NCBI RefSeq assembly: GCF_000173735.1
Contig: NZ_ACCB01000008.1
Span: forward strand, 53,796 to 117,795
Direction: 5' to 3'
Length of the DNA: 64,000 nucleotides
Origin: Yersinia aldovae ATCC 35236
GTDB lineage: Bacteria > Pseudomonadota > Gammaproteobacteria > Enterobacterales > Enterobacteriaceae
Part shown: one piece after another, positions 29,244 through 40,591 of the stretch
Layout: every line of letters begins with the position of its first letter
Numbering within the stretch: the first letter of the stretch is position 1
The notes under the pieces: generated by a model
What the model was told of the DNA's origin: nothing
Databases searched by the model: none
Seen by the model: the letters and a program-made list of their open reading frames with translations, nothing else
Translations under genes and position numbers: made by a program

Positions 29244-30271
29244 TCCGAATTTATCCTGAACAACTTGTCACGCAGCTCCATGAGGGGCTGCGTGCTTGTT
29301 ATCTGTTATGTGGCAACGAGCCGTTGCTGTTACAGGAAAGTCAGGACCACATTCGCCACGTTGCATCACAACACGATTTTAGCGAGCATTTCAGCTTTAC
29401 ATTGGATGCTCACACCGAATGGGACAATATCTTTAGTTTATGTCAGGCGCTGAGTTTATTTGCCAGTCGCCAAACACTGCTGCTTAACTTCCCAGAAAGT
29501 GGCTTGACCGCCCCAATGAACGAACAGTTAGTCAAATTATCCAGTTTGTTGCATCCGGATATTTTGTTGATTTTACGCGCCAACAAGCTGACCAAAGCAC
29601 AGGAGAACAGTGCCTGGTTCAAAGCCCTTAGCAAGAATGGCGTATTGGTCAGTTGCCAGACGCCGGAACAGACTCAGCTTCCCCGCTGGGTAAGTGCCCG
29701 CACCAAGCTCCTCAACCTGGAAGTCGACGATGCCGCAACACAGCTACTTTGTTACTGCTACGAAGGTAACTTGCTGGCGCTATCACAGGCATTAGAGCGG
29801 TTGTCACTGCTCTACCCTGACGGCAAACTGACGCTGCCCAGAGTGGAGCAAGCAGTCAATGACGCAGCACATTTCACGCCTTATCACTGGCTGGATGCAT
29901 TGCTGGCGGGCAAGAGCAAACGTGCATGGCATATTTTGCAACAACTGCAACTAGAAGAGAGTGAACCGGTTATTTTGCTGCGCACCCTACAGCGTGAACT
30001 GCTATTACTGCTCACACTTAAGCGCCGGATGGATCAGGTTCCATTACGATCTTTGTTTGATCAATTTAAGGTCTGGCAAAATCGTCGTCCAATGATGACT
30101 CAAGCGCTGCAACGTCTTACGCTGCAACAACTGCAACAAGCGGTTCATTTGCTAACACGAATGGAAATTCGCCTGAAACAGGATTACGGTCAATCAATCT
30201 GGCCTGAGTTAGAAATCTTATCTATGCTGATGTGTGGAAAAACCTTACCTGAGAGTTTTTTTGATGCCTAA
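29240..30271 (+). CDS. holA: DNA polymerase III delta subunit
   Basis: 343-aa clamp-loader subunit that opens the beta sliding clamp. It begins [20 protein letters not shown], like E. coli HolA, and keeps [39 protein letters not shown] and the C-terminal collar helices (about 215-340). It starts within the lptE stop and overlaps nadD by 8 bp, so lptE-holA-nadD is one coupled unit. Confidence 0.96.
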   Translation: MIRIYPEQLVTQLHEGLRACYLLCGNEPLLLQESQDHIRHVASQHDFSEHFSFTLDAHTEWDNIFSLCQALSLFASRQTLLLNFPESGLTAPMNEQLVKLSSLLHPDILLILRANKLTKAQENSAWFKALSKNGVLVSCQTPEQTQLPRWVSARTKLLNLEVDDAATQLLCYCYEGNLLALSQALERLSLLYPDGKLTLPRVEQAVNDAAHFTPYHWLDALLAGKSKRAWHILQQLQLEESEPVILLRTLQRELLLLLTLKRRMDQVPLRSLFDQFKVWQNRRPMMTQALQRLTLQQLQQAVHLLTRMEIRLKQDYGQSIWPELEILSMLMCGKTLPESFFDA

Positions 30272-30926
30272 TACATCCCCGACTCGCACGCTACATGCCC
30301 TGTTCGGCGGTACATTTGATCCCATCCATTACGGGCATTTAAAACCGGTTGAAGCCTTGGCTCAGCAAGTCGGTCTGAAACACATTATTTTACTGCCTAA
30401 TCACGTTCCACCTCATCGCCCCCAACCGGAGGCCAATGCACAGCAGCGACTCAAGATGGTGGAATTAGCCGTCGCCGATAACCCACTGTTCAGTGTCGAT
30501 GCACGCGAGCTATTACGTGATAACCCATCATTCACCATCGATACCTTAGAAAACCTACGTAAAGAACGTGGTGCCGAACTGCCCTTAGCGTTTATCATTG
30601 GGCAGGATTCATTATTGACACTGCATAAATGGCACCGTTGGCAATCACTGTTGGATGTTTGTCATTTGCTGGTCTGCGCCCGGCCCGGTTATTCACAAAC
30701 GATGGAAACACCGGCGCTACAGCAGTGGCTTGACGTTCATCGCGTCTTTGGCCCGCAAGCGTTAAGCCAACGGCCGCATGGCGCAATCTATCTGGCAGAT
30801 ACACCTTTATTGGATATTTCGGCAACCGATATTCGCCGCCGGCGACATAACGGCGAAAGCTGCGATGACCTGCTACCACGCGCGGTACAGCGATATATTG
30901 AGTTACAAGGTTTGTATCGCGGCTGA
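30264..30926 (+). CDS. nadD: Nicotinate-mononucleotide adenylyltransferase
   Basis: Makes deamido-NAD from nicotinate mononucleotide and ATP. The 220-aa product has the nucleotidyltransferase motif [15 protein letters not shown] near residue 15 and the second motif [15 protein letters not shown] near 185. The ATG at 30264 lies inside the end of holA. E. coli has cobC next; here an ERIC and rsfS follow. Confidence 0.96.
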   Translation: MPNTSPTRTLHALFGGTFDPIHYGHLKPVEALAQQVGLKHIILLPNHVPPHRPQPEANAQQRLKMVELAVADNPLFSVDARELLRDNPSFTIDTLENLRKERGAELPLAFIIGQDSLLTLHKWHRWQSLLDVCHLLVCARPGYSQTMETPALQQWLDVHRVFGPQALSQRPHGAIYLADTPLLDISATDIRRRRHNGESCDDLLPRAVQRYIELQGLYRG

Positions 30927-31073
30927 GTAACTGAGGGTTTATATCGCGATGCATTCACCCATGTTATACTCCGCCGCTAAATTTCAGGTATTCGCTGAAA
31001 AACCGTTACATTCTAACTGTTCATACCGGTAACTGTTCGCGGGATCTCCGGCAAACAATACCTAAGAACGTTA

Positions 31074-31199
31074 TATACCCAAAGAACTTGACGTTGCAGG
31101 TAGACAGCCAGCGCCCAAATTCCGATGAACTTACATAAATTAAGTGATTCGGCTGAGAAAGCGCAGCTAACACCCCGCAACTTCCAGGACGAAGGGTAT
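31074..31199 (+). repeat. ERIC repeat upstream of rsfS, short form
   Basis: 126 bp from TATACCC to GGGTAT, with core GAACTTACATAAATTAAGTGA and arms matching the 10502 copy in opposite orientation. It ends about 15 bp before the rsfS ribosome site and is open in the rsfS frame. It would add a false 34-residue extension to RsfS if the first ATG were used. Confidence 0.8.
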
Positions 31200-31226
31200 G
31201 GACAGAAATCACCCGAGGGGGAACCT

Positions 31227-31544
31227 TTGCAAGGTAAAGCGCTCCAAGAATTTGTTATCGACAAGCTCGATGATTTGAAAGGCCAGGACATTACCACTCT
31301 GGATGTTCAGGGTAAGTCCAGCATCACCGATTACATGATCATTTGTACCGGTACTTCTACCCGCCATGTTATGGCACTGGCAGATAATCTGGTGCAAGAA
31401 TCGCGCCTCGCCGGCATGATACCGCTGGGTGTCGAAGGTCAGGGTGTGTCTGACTGGGTTGTGGTCGATTTAGGCGAAGTGATTGTGCATGTGATGCAAG
31501 AAGAAAGCCGCCATATGTATGAACTGGAAAAACTCTGGAGCTAA
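31227..31544 (+). CDS. rsfS: Ribosomal silencing factor RsfS
   Basis: Binds ribosomal protein L14 and blocks subunit joining in starvation. The 105-aa product equals E. coli RsfS ([58 protein letters not shown]). I chose the TTG at 31227 because it aligns with the E. coli Met1 and has CGAGGGGGA upstream. An upstream in-frame ATG at 31125 lies within the ERIC repeat. It is 3 bp before rlmH. Confidence 0.94.
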   Translation: MQGKALQEFVIDKLDDLKGQDITTLDVQGKSSITDYMIICTGTSTRHVMALADNLVQESRLAGMIPLGVEGQGVSDWVVVDLGEVIVHVMQEESRHMYELEKLWS

Positions 31545-31547
31545 ACG

Positions 31548-32018
31548 GTGAAACTGCAACTGGTAGCCGTCGGCACAAAAATGCCAGACTGGGTGCAGAC
31601 AGGTTTTATCGATTACCTGCGCCGTTTTCCTAAAGATATGCCCTTTGAGCTGGTAGAAATTCCTGCGGGTAAACGGGGCAAAAATGCGGATATCAAACGC
31701 ATTTTGGAAAAAGAAGGCGAACTGATGTTGGCAGCGGTAGGTAAGAACAACCGTATTGTCACGCTGGATATCCCAGGCACGCCCTGGGAAACCCCACAGT
31801 TGGCTCAACAATTAGAACGCTGGAAACAGGATGGCCGTGATGTCAGTCTGTTGATTGGCGGGCCGGAGGGGTTAGCCCCGGCGTGTAAAGCTGCCGCAGA
31901 GCAGAGCTGGTCGCTCTCTCCGTTGACGCTCCCCCATCCTTTAGTGCGTGTATTAGTGGCCGAGAGCCTCTATCGCGCCTGGAGTATTACGACCAATCAC
32001 CCTTATCACCGGGAATAA
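31548..32018 (+). CDS. rlmH: 23S rRNA pseudouridine-1915 N3-methyltransferase
   Basis: SPOUT methyltransferase acting on assembled 70S ribosomes. 156 aa, GTG start with GGAG upstream. SPOUT knot motifs are [14 protein letters not shown] near residue 103 and [20 protein letters not shown] near 125, ending TTNHPYHRE. It follows rsfS by 3 bp and precedes the mrdA-mrdB unit, as in E. coli. Confidence 0.97.
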   Translation: MKLQLVAVGTKMPDWVQTGFIDYLRRFPKDMPFELVEIPAGKRGKNADIKRILEKEGELMLAAVGKNNRIVTLDIPGTPWETPQLAQQLERWKQDGRDVSLLIGGPEGLAPACKAAAEQSWSLSPLTLPHPLVRVLVAESLYRAWSITTNHPYHRE

Positions 32019-32109
32019 GCGGGCGATGAATCTGAATAAAGTGATGGCTTTTAGTGACATGCTGGTGTTGGGCAAGATGCTGTTTTTGGACAAGATGAAG
32101 TAGTTGCGG

Positions 32110-34005
32110 ATGAAAAAAGAACCTAACCCCTTTCGCGACTATTCAGCTGAATCAGCTCTGTTTGTTCGCCGCGCCTTAGTGGCTTTTCTCGGTATCCTGC
32201 TGTTAAGCGGGATATTGGTAGCCAACATGTACAATTTGCAGATAGTGCGTTTCGACGATTACAGCACCCGCTCGAACGACAACCGTATCAAGTTGGTTCC
32301 TATCGCCCCCAGCCGTGGCATGATATTTGACCGCAACGGCACGCCTTTGGCGATGAACCGGACCATTTATCAGTTAGAGCTGATGCCGGAAAAAATTGAA
32401 GACCTTCCCACCACCCTCAATGCACTGCGCCCGATAGTGGATCTGACGGATGAGGATATCGCTAATTTTGAAAAAGAGCGCAAACGCTCACGCCGCTTTA
32501 CCTCAATAGCGGTTAAAACACCATTGACTGAAGTGCAGGTTGCCCGTTTTGCGGTTAACCAGTTCCGCTTCCCCGGGATTGAAGTCAAAGGCTACCAACG
32601 CCGCTTTTACCCTTATGGCTCTGCCCTGACCCACGTTATTGGCTATGTTTCCAAAATTAACGATAAAGACGTCGAACGGTTGGATAAGGAAGGCATTCTG
32701 GCCAACTATGCCGCGACTCACGATATCGGTAAGCTGGGTATTGAGCGCTATTATGAATCAGTGTTGCACGGCAAAACCGGTTATGAGGAAGTTGAAGTCA
32801 ATAACCGTGGCCGGGTGATACGCCAGTTACACGAGCAACCGCCACAAGCCGGTAAAGATATTTATCTGACGCTTGATCTCCATTTGCAAACCTATATCGA
32901 AAAACTACTCAGCGGCAGCCGCGCCGCCGTGGTGGTCAATGATCCACGCACTGGTGGAATATTAGCCTTGGTGTCTAACCCAAGCTATGACCCAAACCTG
33001 TTTGTTGACGGCATATCTAACAAAGATTATCAGGGGTTACTCAACGACCCAGACCGCCCGCTGATTAACCGTGCGACTCAGGGCGTTTACCCACCCGCCT
33101 CGACGGTGAAACCCTATATTGCCGTTTCAGCGCTCAGTGCTGGGGTTATCACCAAAAACACCAGCCTGTTTGACCCCGGCTGGTGGCAATTACCCGGTTC
33201 AGAAAAGCGCTTTCGCGACTGGAAGAAATGGGGGCATGGTCGGCTGAATATCACCAAAGCACTGGAAGAATCAGCGGATACTTTCTTCTATCAGGTTGCC
33301 TATGACATGGGGATTGACCGCCTCTCTTCCTGGATGAGTAAATTCGGTTACGGTCAATATACCGGTATTGATTTGTCAGAAGAGCGCGCGGGGCTGATGC
33401 CGACCCGTGAATGGAAGCAAAAACGTCATAAGAAACCCTGGTATCAAGGGGATACCATCCCGGTCGGTATCGGTCAGGGTTACTGGACCGCCACACCGAT
33501 CCAGATGGCAAAAGCACTGATGACACTGATTAACGACGGTGCGGTCAAAACACCCCACTTGTTGCAAAGTACCCGTATTGATGGGGTATTAGTGCCTTAC
33601 CAGCAGGAAGATAAAACGCAGATTGGTGATATTCACTCAGGTTATTGGGAAATCGCCAAAGATGGCATGTATGGTGTCGCTAATCGTCCGAACGGGACCG
33701 GACGTAAGTTCTTTGAAGGCACGCCATATAAAGCCGCAGCAAAATCCGGTACGGCACAGGTTTACAGTTATGAAACCTATAATGCTCACAAAGTGGCAGA
33801 ACATCTGCGTGACCACAAGTTAATGGTTGCCTTCGCGCCTTACGAGAACCCAACGGTTTCTGTCGCCATGATATTAGAAAATGGCGGTGCCGGGCCTGCG
33901 GTAGGGACCATTACCCGGCAAATCCTCGACCATATCTTATTGGGCGATAACAATACTGAACTACCGGATGCGGCTCCGCTGCCTCCTGGGGTTGAGGCCG
34001 ATTAA
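32110..34005 (+). CDS. mrdA: Penicillin-binding protein 2, elongasome transpeptidase
   Basis: Inner-membrane DD-transpeptidase of the Rod complex, determining rod shape. The 631-aa product has an N-terminal membrane helix (ALVAFLGILLLSGILVANMY), a pedestal domain (about 60-240) and the transpeptidase motifs STVKP (Ser near 330), SAD in EESADTFF, and KSGTAQ near 543. The ATG at 32110 matches the E. coli start; a TTG at 32104 is an alternative. It lies 22 bp before rodA. Confidence 0.97.
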   Translation: MKKEPNPFRDYSAESALFVRRALVAFLGILLLSGILVANMYNLQIVRFDDYSTRSNDNRIKLVPIAPSRGMIFDRNGTPLAMNRTIYQLELMPEKIEDLPTTLNALRPIVDLTDEDIANFEKERKRSRRFTSIAVKTPLTEVQVARFAVNQFRFPGIEVKGYQRRFYPYGSALTHVIGYVSKINDKDVERLDKEGILANYAATHDIGKLGIERYYESVLHGKTGYEEVEVNNRGRVIRQLHEQPPQAGKDIYLTLDLHLQTYIEKLLSGSRAAVVVNDPRTGGILALVSNPSYDPNLFVDGISNKDYQGLLNDPDRPLINRATQGVYPPASTVKPYIAVSALSAGVITKNTSLFDPGWWQLPGSEKRFRDWKKWGHGRLNITKALEESADTFFYQVAYDMGIDRLSSWMSKFGYGQYTGIDLSEERAGLMPTREWKQKRHKKPWYQGDTIPVGIGQGYWTATPIQMAKALMTLINDGAVKTPHLLQSTRIDGVLVPYQQEDKTQIGDIHSGYWEIAKDGMYGVANRPNGTGRKFFEGTPYKAAAKSGTAQVYSYETYNAHKVAEHLRDHKLMVAFAPYENPTVSVAMILENGGAGPAVGTITRQILDHILLGDNNTELPDAAPLPPGVEAD

Positions 34006-34027
34006 TTGAGGCGGATTAAGGCAACTC

Positions 34028-35140
34028 ATGACTGATAATCAACAAAAAGGTTCTTTGTGGTACAAAATGCACATCGACCTGCCGTTTCTGATTTGCATCC
34101 TGGCGTTGCTAGCTTATAGCGCCTTTGTGATGTGGAGCGCCAGCGGGCAAGATATCGGTATGATGGAGCGCAAAGTAGGCCAAATTACTATCGGCCTGGT
34201 TGTCATGTTAGTGATGGCTCAGATCCCGCCACGCGTCTATGAAAGTTGGGCACCCTATCTCTATTTTGTCTGTGTGATTTTACTGGTACTGGTAGATGCA
34301 TTTGGCCAGATCAGTAAAGGCGCTCAACGCTGGCTGGATTTGGGTTTTATCCGTTTCCAACCCTCTGAAATTGCGAAAATTGCCGTTCCGCTGATGGTGG
34401 CTCGCTTTATGAACCGTGACGTCTGCCCGCCATCATTGAAAAATACCGGTATCGCGCTGATTTTGATCTTTATGCCAACCTTGCTGGTGGCCGCTCAGCC
34501 TGACCTTGGCACCTCGATTCTGATTGCCGCTTCGGGCCTGTTTGTTTTGTTCCTATCAGGCATGAGCTGGCGTCTAATCGGCATTGCGGCAGTATTGGTG
34601 GCCGGATTTATTCCTATCCTATGGTTCTTCCTGATGCACGGTTATCAGCGGGATCGCGTGATGATGTTACTGGACCCAGAGAGTGATCCGCTCGGAGCCG
34701 GTTACCATATTATTCAGTCTAAAATTGCGATTGGTTCTGGCGGGTTATCGGGCAAAGGCTGGTTGCACGGCACTCAGTCACAACTGGAATTCTTACCGGA
34801 ACGCCATACCGACTTCATCTTTGCTGTACTGGCAGAAGAACTCGGTTTGATTGGCGTACTGGTGCTATTGGGGCTTTATCTGTGTGTCATTATGCGCGGC
34901 CTGGTGATTGCCGCCCATGCACAGACCACCTTTGGCCGGGTCATGGTGGGCGGTATGATGCTGATACTCTTTGTCTATGTGTTTGTTAACATAGGAATGG
35001 TCAGTGGAATTTTACCGGTAGTTGGCGTACCTTTGCCTTTGGTCAGCTACGGAGGCTCGGCGCTGATAGTACTGATGGCCGGGTTTGGTATCGTGATGTC
35101 GATACATACTCATCGAAAAATGTTATCCAAGAATTTATAG
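34028..35140 (+). CDS. mrdB: RodA, SEDS peptidoglycan glycosyltransferase
   Basis: Polymerises glycan strands together with PBP2. The 370-aa product equals the E. coli length, with ten or so membrane segments. The catalytic-loop region [20 protein letters not shown] near residue 250 includes the essential Asp. The SEDS end is [20 protein letters not shown]. Coupled with mrdA and followed 9 bp later by rlpA. Confidence 0.97.
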   Translation: MTDNQQKGSLWYKMHIDLPFLICILALLAYSAFVMWSASGQDIGMMERKVGQITIGLVVMLVMAQIPPRVYESWAPYLYFVCVILLVLVDAFGQISKGAQRWLDLGFIRFQPSEIAKIAVPLMVARFMNRDVCPPSLKNTGIALILIFMPTLLVAAQPDLGTSILIAASGLFVLFLSGMSWRLIGIAAVLVAGFIPILWFFLMHGYQRDRVMMLLDPESDPLGAGYHIIQSKIAIGSGGLSGKGWLHGTQSQLEFLPERHTDFIFAVLAEELGLIGVLVLLGLYLCVIMRGLVIAAHAQTTFGRVMVGGMMLILFVYVFVNIGMVSGILPVVGVPLPLVSYGGSALIVLMAGFGIVMSIHTHRKMLSKNL

Positions 35141-35149
35141 AGGTGAGCA

Positions 35150-36262
35150 ATGCGTAAGGAATGGCTTTGGGTCGGCATCGCAGGCGTGCTGTTGTCAGCA
35201 TGTACCAGTCAGCCTCCGGCCCCCCAGCAACAAGTACAACAAACCTACAACGGCCCGGTTGAAGAGATTGGTGGAGCCGAGCCTCGCTATGAACCCTTTA
35301 ATCCTAATGTTAATCAGGATTATAAAGCGAACGGCCAGTCCTACAGTATTATCAAAGATCCACAAAACTTCACTCAGGTTGGCCTCGCGGCCTGGTATGG
35401 CGAAGAAGCTAACGGTAACGCCACGGCCACCGGCGAGATTTTTGATCCTAATGCACTGACCGCCGCTCACCCGACGCTGCCCATTCCAAGCTATGTCCGG
35501 GTCACCAACGTCAGCAATGGTCGTCAAATTGTAGTGCGCGTTAATGACCGTGGCCCTTACACACCGGGCCGCGTGATTGATTTATCTAAAGCGGCCGCTG
35601 ACCGCCTAAATATCTCGAATAATACCAAGGTGAAGATTGATTTTATCAATGTGGCACCTGATGGTTCGTTATCCGGCCCTGGTATGGTTGGCACCACGAT
35701 CGCCAAACAGAGTTATGCCTTACCTGACCGCCCTAATCTGGCTTCCAGCGGTATGGGTACCCCTATCCAGCAGGATGCTCCAGTAATCAGCGCCCCGGTG
35801 CGCCCTATTGATAACAGTAATTTATCCGGAGCAGATGCCACTCAACCGGTAGCACCGCAGAGCAGCGGCTTCCTGCGAGCCGCCACGCCGGTTCCTGCCG
35901 GTGTGCTGGAAAGTGCAGAGCCAACCGTCAGCGCGCAACCGGTCATAAGTTCCGAAGCGGTACGGCCACCAGTTGTTGCTAACCCCGGTCCCGTGACCTC
36001 ATCCGTCGCCGCGACATCACCTGCCGCAGTCGCATCAGGTGGGTATGTTGTTCAAGTCGGTGCTCTGAGTGATGCACAAAGAGCGCAAAGCTGGCAGGAA
36101 AGTCTGAGTCAGCGCTTTAGCGTACCGGGTAAAGTGACCAGCACTGGCAGCGTGCATCGGGTTCAGTTAGGGCCATTTAGCAGCCGCCAGCAAGCCGTTG
36201 AATTACAGCAGCGCTTGTCGAGCGAAGCGCAGCAGCAATCATTTGTTGTCGCGGCACCTTAA
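35150..36262 (+). CDS. rlpA: Septal-ring lytic transglycosylase lipoprotein RlpA
   Basis: Outer-membrane lipoprotein binding denuded glycan; in Pseudomonas it is a lytic transglycosylase. The 370-aa product has the lipobox LLSAC (Cys near residue 18), a double-psi beta-barrel (about 75-175, AAWYGEEANGNATATGE and RVNDRGPYTPGRVIDLSKAA), a low-complexity Pro/Ala/Ser linker, and a C-terminal SPOR domain (about 300-370, GGYVVQVGALSDAQRAQSW). SD GAGGTGAG. Confidence 0.95.
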   Translation: MRKEWLWVGIAGVLLSACTSQPPAPQQQVQQTYNGPVEEIGGAEPRYEPFNPNVNQDYKANGQSYSIIKDPQNFTQVGLAAWYGEEANGNATATGEIFDPNALTAAHPTLPIPSYVRVTNVSNGRQIVVRVNDRGPYTPGRVIDLSKAAADRLNISNNTKVKIDFINVAPDGSLSGPGMVGTTIAKQSYALPDRPNLASSGMGTPIQQDAPVISAPVRPIDNSNLSGADATQPVAPQSSGFLRAATPVPAGVLESAEPTVSAQPVISSEAVRPPVVANPGPVTSSVAATSPAAVASGGYVVQVGALSDAQRAQSWQESLSQRFSVPGKVTSTGSVHRVQLGPFSSRQQAVELQQRLSSEAQQQSFVVAAP

Positions 36263-36318
36263 ATATTCGCCAAGAGGCAGACATGCCTTGTAGCAATTTA
36301 AGGTTCATCAGATGAAAA

Positions 36319-36356
36319 TAACCGTAACTCTCTGTGCAAACAGGATGTTACGGTTA
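36319..36356. terminator. Hairpin between rlpA and dacA
   Basis: A perfect 10-bp inverted repeat, TAACCGTAAC / GTTACGGTTA, with an 18-nt loop, 57 bp after rlpA. It lacks a T tract, so intrinsic termination is uncertain. Confidence 0.35.
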
Positions 36357-36488
36357 AAAGCATAAACGCCACATAAATGTATAGCCAAATCAGTTGGCGT
36401 TGCAGCAAGGCTACAGCGTCAAGTCAGCAGGCTATGGTATAGTGTGGCACGTATTTAACTTACTCCCACGGATGTTGTTGTCTTGATC

Positions 36489-37700
36489 ATGAAATATGTA
36501 ACTACTTCTCGCATTATCAAGAGCCTGGCGCTCGGTACTGTTATTGTTATGAGCGCAGCTTCAGCTGCTAACGCTGATGACGTCAATTTGAAAACCATGA
36601 TCCCCGGCGTGCCACAGATTGATGCTGAAGCCTACGTTCTGATTGATTACAACTCCGGTAAAGTATTGGCAGAAATGAATGCGGATGCACGCCGCAACCC
36701 AGCCAGCCTGACCAAAATGATGACCAGCTATGTTATCGGGCAGGCCATTAAAGCAGGCAAAATCGGGCCGGAAGATATGGTTACCGTGGGTAAAGATGCC
36801 TGGGCGACGGGTAACCCAGAGTTCAAAGGCTCTTCGCTGATGTTTTTGAAACCCGGCGACCGGGTGCCCGTGTCTAAACTGACTCGCGGTATCAACCTGC
36901 AATCCGGCAATGATGCCTGTGTTGCTATGGCTGATTACGTTGCTGGCAGTCAGGATTCATTCGTTAACCTGATGAATAACTACGTTAAAGCACTGGGCCT
37001 GCAAAATACCCAGTTCAAAACAGTTCACGGTTTAGATGCAGAGGGTCAGTATAGCTCTGCGCGCGATATGGCTCTGATTGGTCAGGCACTGATTCGTGAT
37101 GTGCCAGATGAATATGCCATCTACAAAGAGAAAGAATTCACTTTCAATAATATCCGTCAGATGAACCGCAATGGTTTACTGTGGGATACCAGCTTAAATG
37201 TTGATGGTATTAAAACCGGCCATACTGAAGCTGCTGGCTATAATCTGGTGGCATCAGCTACCGATGGTCAAATGCGTTTAATCTCAGCCGTATTGGGTGG
37301 TCACACCTATAAAGGCCGTGAAACTGAAAGTAAAAAGCTGCTGACTTGGGGCTTCCGCTTCTTTGAAACCGTCGCACCGCTGAAAGTCGGTAAAGAGTTT
37401 GCTTCAGAACCAGTCTGGTTCGGTGACAGCGACCGGGTGCAGCTAGGTGTGGATAAAGATGCATACCTGACTATCCCACGCGGCCGAATGAAAGACCTGA
37501 AAGCCAGTTATGTGCTAAATACCCCAGAGATTCATGCGCCATTGGCGAAGAACCAGGTTGTTGGCATGATTAACTTCCAGTTAGATGGCAAAACCATCGA
37601 TCAACGCCCATTAGTGGTGATGAACGAAGTTAAAGAAGGCGGGTTCTTCAGCCGCATGGTGGATTACATCAAACTGATGTTCCACCGCTGGTTCGGTTAG
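36489..37700 (+). CDS. dacA: D-alanyl-D-alanine carboxypeptidase PBP5
   Basis: Trims pentapeptide side chains in the periplasm. The 403-aa product has a signal peptide (to ASAANA near residue 27) and the motifs ASLTKMM (Ser near 72), QSGND near 138 and [12 protein letters not shown] near 240. The C-terminal amphipathic helix ([20 protein letters not shown]) anchors it to the inner membrane. I use the ATG at 36489; an in-frame TTG lies 6 bases earlier. A terminator follows. Confidence 0.97.
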   Translation: MKYVTTSRIIKSLALGTVIVMSAASAANADDVNLKTMIPGVPQIDAEAYVLIDYNSGKVLAEMNADARRNPASLTKMMTSYVIGQAIKAGKIGPEDMVTVGKDAWATGNPEFKGSSLMFLKPGDRVPVSKLTRGINLQSGNDACVAMADYVAGSQDSFVNLMNNYVKALGLQNTQFKTVHGLDAEGQYSSARDMALIGQALIRDVPDEYAIYKEKEFTFNNIRQMNRNGLLWDTSLNVDGIKTGHTEAAGYNLVASATDGQMRLISAVLGGHTYKGRETESKKLLTWGFRFFETVAPLKVGKEFASEPVWFGDSDRVQLGVDKDAYLTIPRGRMKDLKASYVLNTPEIHAPLAKNQVVGMINFQLDGKTIDQRPLVVMNEVKEGGFFSRMVDYIKLMFHRWFG

Positions 37701-37747
37701 TCGATGAGCTTGAAAGCCACAAAATAATCTCCATATTATAAATAATG

Positions 37748-37781
37748 TATAACTCCCGCTCCGGCGGGAGTTATAATTTTT
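37748..37781 (+). terminator. Intrinsic terminator of dacA
   Basis: An 11-bp perfect stem (TATAACTCCCG / CGGGAGTTATA) with a 6-nt loop, followed by ATTTTTAT. Confidence 0.85.
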
Positions 37782-37855
37782 ATAGCCGGATACTTTTTTC
37801 GTTATCCCAGACCCCGTCCGGCAACCATCTGTCCGTCAACACCCCAGGAGCGCAC

Positions 37856-38119
37856 ATGAAAACTAAACTGAACGAACTGCTTGAGTTCCCTTGTTCTTTT
37901 ACCTACAAGGTCATGGGCATTGCTGAACCACAGTTGGTAGACCAGGTGGTAGAAGTGGTACAGCGCCATGCTCCAGGTGATTATACCCCGCAGATAAAAC
38001 CGAGCAGCAAAGGCAATTTTCACTCTGTCTCCATCACCATTACAGCCATCCATATTGATCAAGTGGAAACCCTGTACAAGGAGCTAGCTGAACTTGAACT
38101 GGTGCGGATGGTACTGTAG
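37856..38119 (+). CDS. ybeD: YbeD, small ACT-like protein (DUF493)
   Basis: 87-aa cytosolic protein with a ferredoxin-like ACT fold, equal in length to E. coli YbeD. It begins [20 protein letters not shown] and ends [21 protein letters not shown] sits 7 bases before the ATG. It is always found between dacA and lipB; a link to lipoate metabolism has been suggested from this context but not established. Confidence 0.95.
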   Translation: MKTKLNELLEFPCSFTYKVMGIAEPQLVDQVVEVVQRHAPGDYTPQIKPSSKGNFHSVSITITAIHIDQVETLYKELAELELVRMVL

Positions 38120-38331
38120 TTCAGCCCATTTTGCCGACGCAAAATATCCGCGCTATTCACTTGGCCCGAACCGTTTATTTACGTATCGGGCCTTATTTTT
38201 AATTACCAAGTCTGACATGCAAAACATCCATCCATACTTTTCAGACAGTAAAACCGCTTTTTCAAACATCAAAACAGTAGCCCCATACCGCTGGGCTGGT
38301 ATACTGACGCCACCATATCTGTAACCAGACG

Positions 38332-39015
38332 ATGCCTCGCTTGCAACAACATACGATCATTTTACGTCAGCTGGGGTTACAGCCCTATGCTCCCGTATCT
38401 CAAGCCATGCATAATTTCACTGAGTTCCGCACTGACGCTACTCCAGATGAAATCTGGCTGGTTGAGCATCAACAAGTCTTTACTCAGGGTCAGGCAGGAA
38501 AAGCCGAACATGTTCTAATGCCCGGTGATATTCCAGTTATCCAAAGTGATCGAGGCGGCCAAGTTACCTATCACGGCCCCGGCCAGCAGGTCATGTATAT
38601 CATGATTGACCTCAAGCGGGCCAAGTTAGGAGTGAGGCAGTTGGTGACCGCCATTGAAAATACCGTCATCCAAACTCTGGCCCACTTCGGCATTGATTCA
38701 CAGGCCCGCCCAGATGCCCCCGGCGTTTATGTCGGTCAGCAGAAAATATGTTCACTGGGATTGCGCATCCGCAGGGGCTGCTCGTTTCATGGCCTGGCGC
38801 TGAATATCGACATGGATCTGGAACCGTTCCAGCGCATCAACCCTTGCGGTTATGCGGGAATGCAGATGACGCAGGTCAGCACGCTGGTTGCGGGAACAAC
38901 CGTTACCGACGTTCAACCGATATTAGCGCGTGAATTCACCCGCCAGTTGGGTTATCCAGAGGCCGAGCAGCAGGTGTGGTCGCTGACTGACTATTTATCA
39001 TCTGACCCATTGTAA
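38332..39015 (+). CDS. lipB: Octanoyltransferase LipB
   Basis: Transfers octanoate from acyl carrier protein to lipoyl domains. The 227-aa product has the family motif [20 protein letters not shown] near residue 75. The catalytic Lys lies in [15 protein letters not shown] near 145 and the Cys in [12 protein letters not shown] near 180. It is slightly longer than E. coli (213) at the C-terminus. LipA follows 188 bp downstream and completes the pathway. Confidence 0.96.
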   Translation: MPRLQQHTIILRQLGLQPYAPVSQAMHNFTEFRTDATPDEIWLVEHQQVFTQGQAGKAEHVLMPGDIPVIQSDRGGQVTYHGPGQQVMYIMIDLKRAKLGVRQLVTAIENTVIQTLAHFGIDSQARPDAPGVYVGQQKICSLGLRIRRGCSFHGLALNIDMDLEPFQRINPCGYAGMQMTQVSTLVAGTTVTDVQPILAREFTRQLGYPEAEQQVWSLTDYLSSDPL

Positions 39016-39203
39016 ATTACGCAACTTAAGCTGCCAGCACCGTACCAGTCACAAGTAACAACGAAAATTGGGGGCTGAATGGGCAGGGTTAAAATGATAT
39101 AATTTTTAAACAATTTTCAAATATTTTTTAACGAAAGCCACATCCCGTTGAATTTAATGAAAAATCTCAAGTTGAGAGATTCATAACTGGAACCTGCACG
39201 ATT

Positions 39204-40169
39204 ATGAGTAAACCGATTCAGATGGAACGCGGCGTTAAATACCGCGATGCAGACAAAATGGCGTTGATCCCGGTAAGAACCGTGGTAACTGAACGTCAGG
39301 AGCTGTTACGTAAACCCGAGTGGATGAAAATCAAGCTCCCTGCTGATTCCAGCCGCATTCAGGGCATTAAAGCTGCGATGCGTAAAAACGGCCTGCATTC
39401 GGTTTGCGAAGAGGCTTCATGCCCCAACCTGTCTGAATGTTTTAACCACGGTACGGCAACGTTTATGATCCTCGGCGCGATTTGTACCCGCCGTTGCCCA
39501 TTCTGTGATGTGGCCCACGGTCGCCCAACGACACCCGATGCCAATGAGCCGCAAAAGCTGGCTCAGACCATTCAGGATATGGGCTTGCGCTATGTGGTTA
39601 TCACCTCGGTTGACCGGGATGACCTGCGTGATGGCGGTGCTCAGCATTTTGCCGATTGCATTGCAGCAATTCGAGCCAAAAATCCAACCATTAAAATTGA
39701 AACCTTGGTGCCAGATTTTCGTGGTCGTATGGATCGCGCGCTCGAGATTCTGACCGTTACGCCGCCGGATGTGTTTAACCACAACCTGGAAAACGTGCCA
39801 CGGGTTTATCGCCAGGTGCGCCCTGGTGCTAACTATGAGTGGTCACTGAAGCTACTGGAGCGTTTCAAAGAAGCCCATCCGGATATTCCGACAAAATCAG
39901 GCTTGATGGTTGGTTTGGGTGAAACTAATGCCGAAATCGTTGAGGTGATGCATGATTTGCGCCGTCATGGGGTCACGATGTTGACGCTGGGCCAATATTT
40001 GCAGCCGAGCCGCCATCACTTACCGGTGCAACGCTATGTCAGCCCGGCTGAGTTCGACGAAATGAAGGCTGAAGCAATGGCGATGGGCTTTACCCATGCC
40101 GCTTGCGGCCCGTTTGTCCGTTCCTCTTACCATGCTGACCTGCAAGCCAAAGGTTTGGAGGTCAAATAA
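39204..40169 (+). CDS. lipA: Lipoyl synthase
   Basis: Radical-SAM enzyme inserting two sulfurs into octanoyl domains. The 321-aa product has both clusters: the auxiliary cysteines [12 protein letters not shown] near residue 68 and the radical-[16 protein letters not shown] near 94. The C-terminal RSSYHAD serine ligand is present. The ribosome site is weak. E. coli has the LysR gene ybeF between lipB and lipA; it is absent here. Confidence 0.98.
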   Translation: MSKPIQMERGVKYRDADKMALIPVRTVVTERQELLRKPEWMKIKLPADSSRIQGIKAAMRKNGLHSVCEEASCPNLSECFNHGTATFMILGAICTRRCPFCDVAHGRPTTPDANEPQKLAQTIQDMGLRYVVITSVDRDDLRDGGAQHFADCIAAIRAKNPTIKIETLVPDFRGRMDRALEILTVTPPDVFNHNLENVPRVYRQVRPGANYEWSLKLLERFKEAHPDIPTKSGLMVGLGETNAEIVEVMHDLRRHGVTMLTLGQYLQPSRHHLPVQRYVSPAEFDEMKAEAMAMGFTHAACGPFVRSSYHADLQAKGLEVK

Positions 40170-40242
40170 GCACATCGGGCCTGAATGTGTATCCAGCCCA
40201 GCATTATTGAAATAATTTATTACACCTTATACGACAGACACA

Positions 40243-40279
40243 CAAAAACGGATTTCCAATGGAGATCCGTTTTTGTTAT
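40243..40279. terminator. Terminator between lipA and tatE
   Basis: An 11-bp perfect stem (CAAAAACGGAT / ATCCGTTTTTG) with an 11-nt loop between convergent genes. It has T-rich flanks on both strands. Confidence 0.8.
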
Positions 40280-40369
40280 CAACCAGGATAGGCTTGTTGA
40301 TAGCTATTCTGGTGATAAGGCACAATAGCGACTCTTACGTCGTTCTCAGGTTTGAATGCCCAGAGAGGA

Positions 40370-40591
40370 TCAGTCCTTGTGCTCAACAGGGGGGGCCGTT
40401 TTGGTTTCAGTTGCCGTTTTAGCTTCTGACATAGCACCTGTTGAAGGCGTCTCATCATTGCCCATAGCTTTTTTGAACCCCTTCAAGGCCGCCCCCAGAT
40501 CTGCGCCCAATGTGCGTAATTTACTGGTGCCAAACAACAACACGATCAATATGCCGACCACCAATAATTTGGTAATGCTGATACCTTCCAT
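40370..40591 (-). CDS. tatE: TatE, twin-arginine translocase TatA-like subunit
   Basis: 73-aa TatA paralogue: one membrane helix ([20 protein letters not shown]), the Phe-Gly hinge and the amphipathic helix [19 protein letters not shown], then a polar tail. I chose the ATG at 40591 (MEGISITK) with AAGG upstream; a GTG two codons earlier is possible. It lies beside lipA as in E. coli and converges with it. Confidence 0.94.
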   Translation of the reverse strand: MEGISITKLLVVGILIVLLFGTSKLRTLGADLGAALKGFKKAMGNDETPSTGAMSEAKTATETKTAPPVEHKD

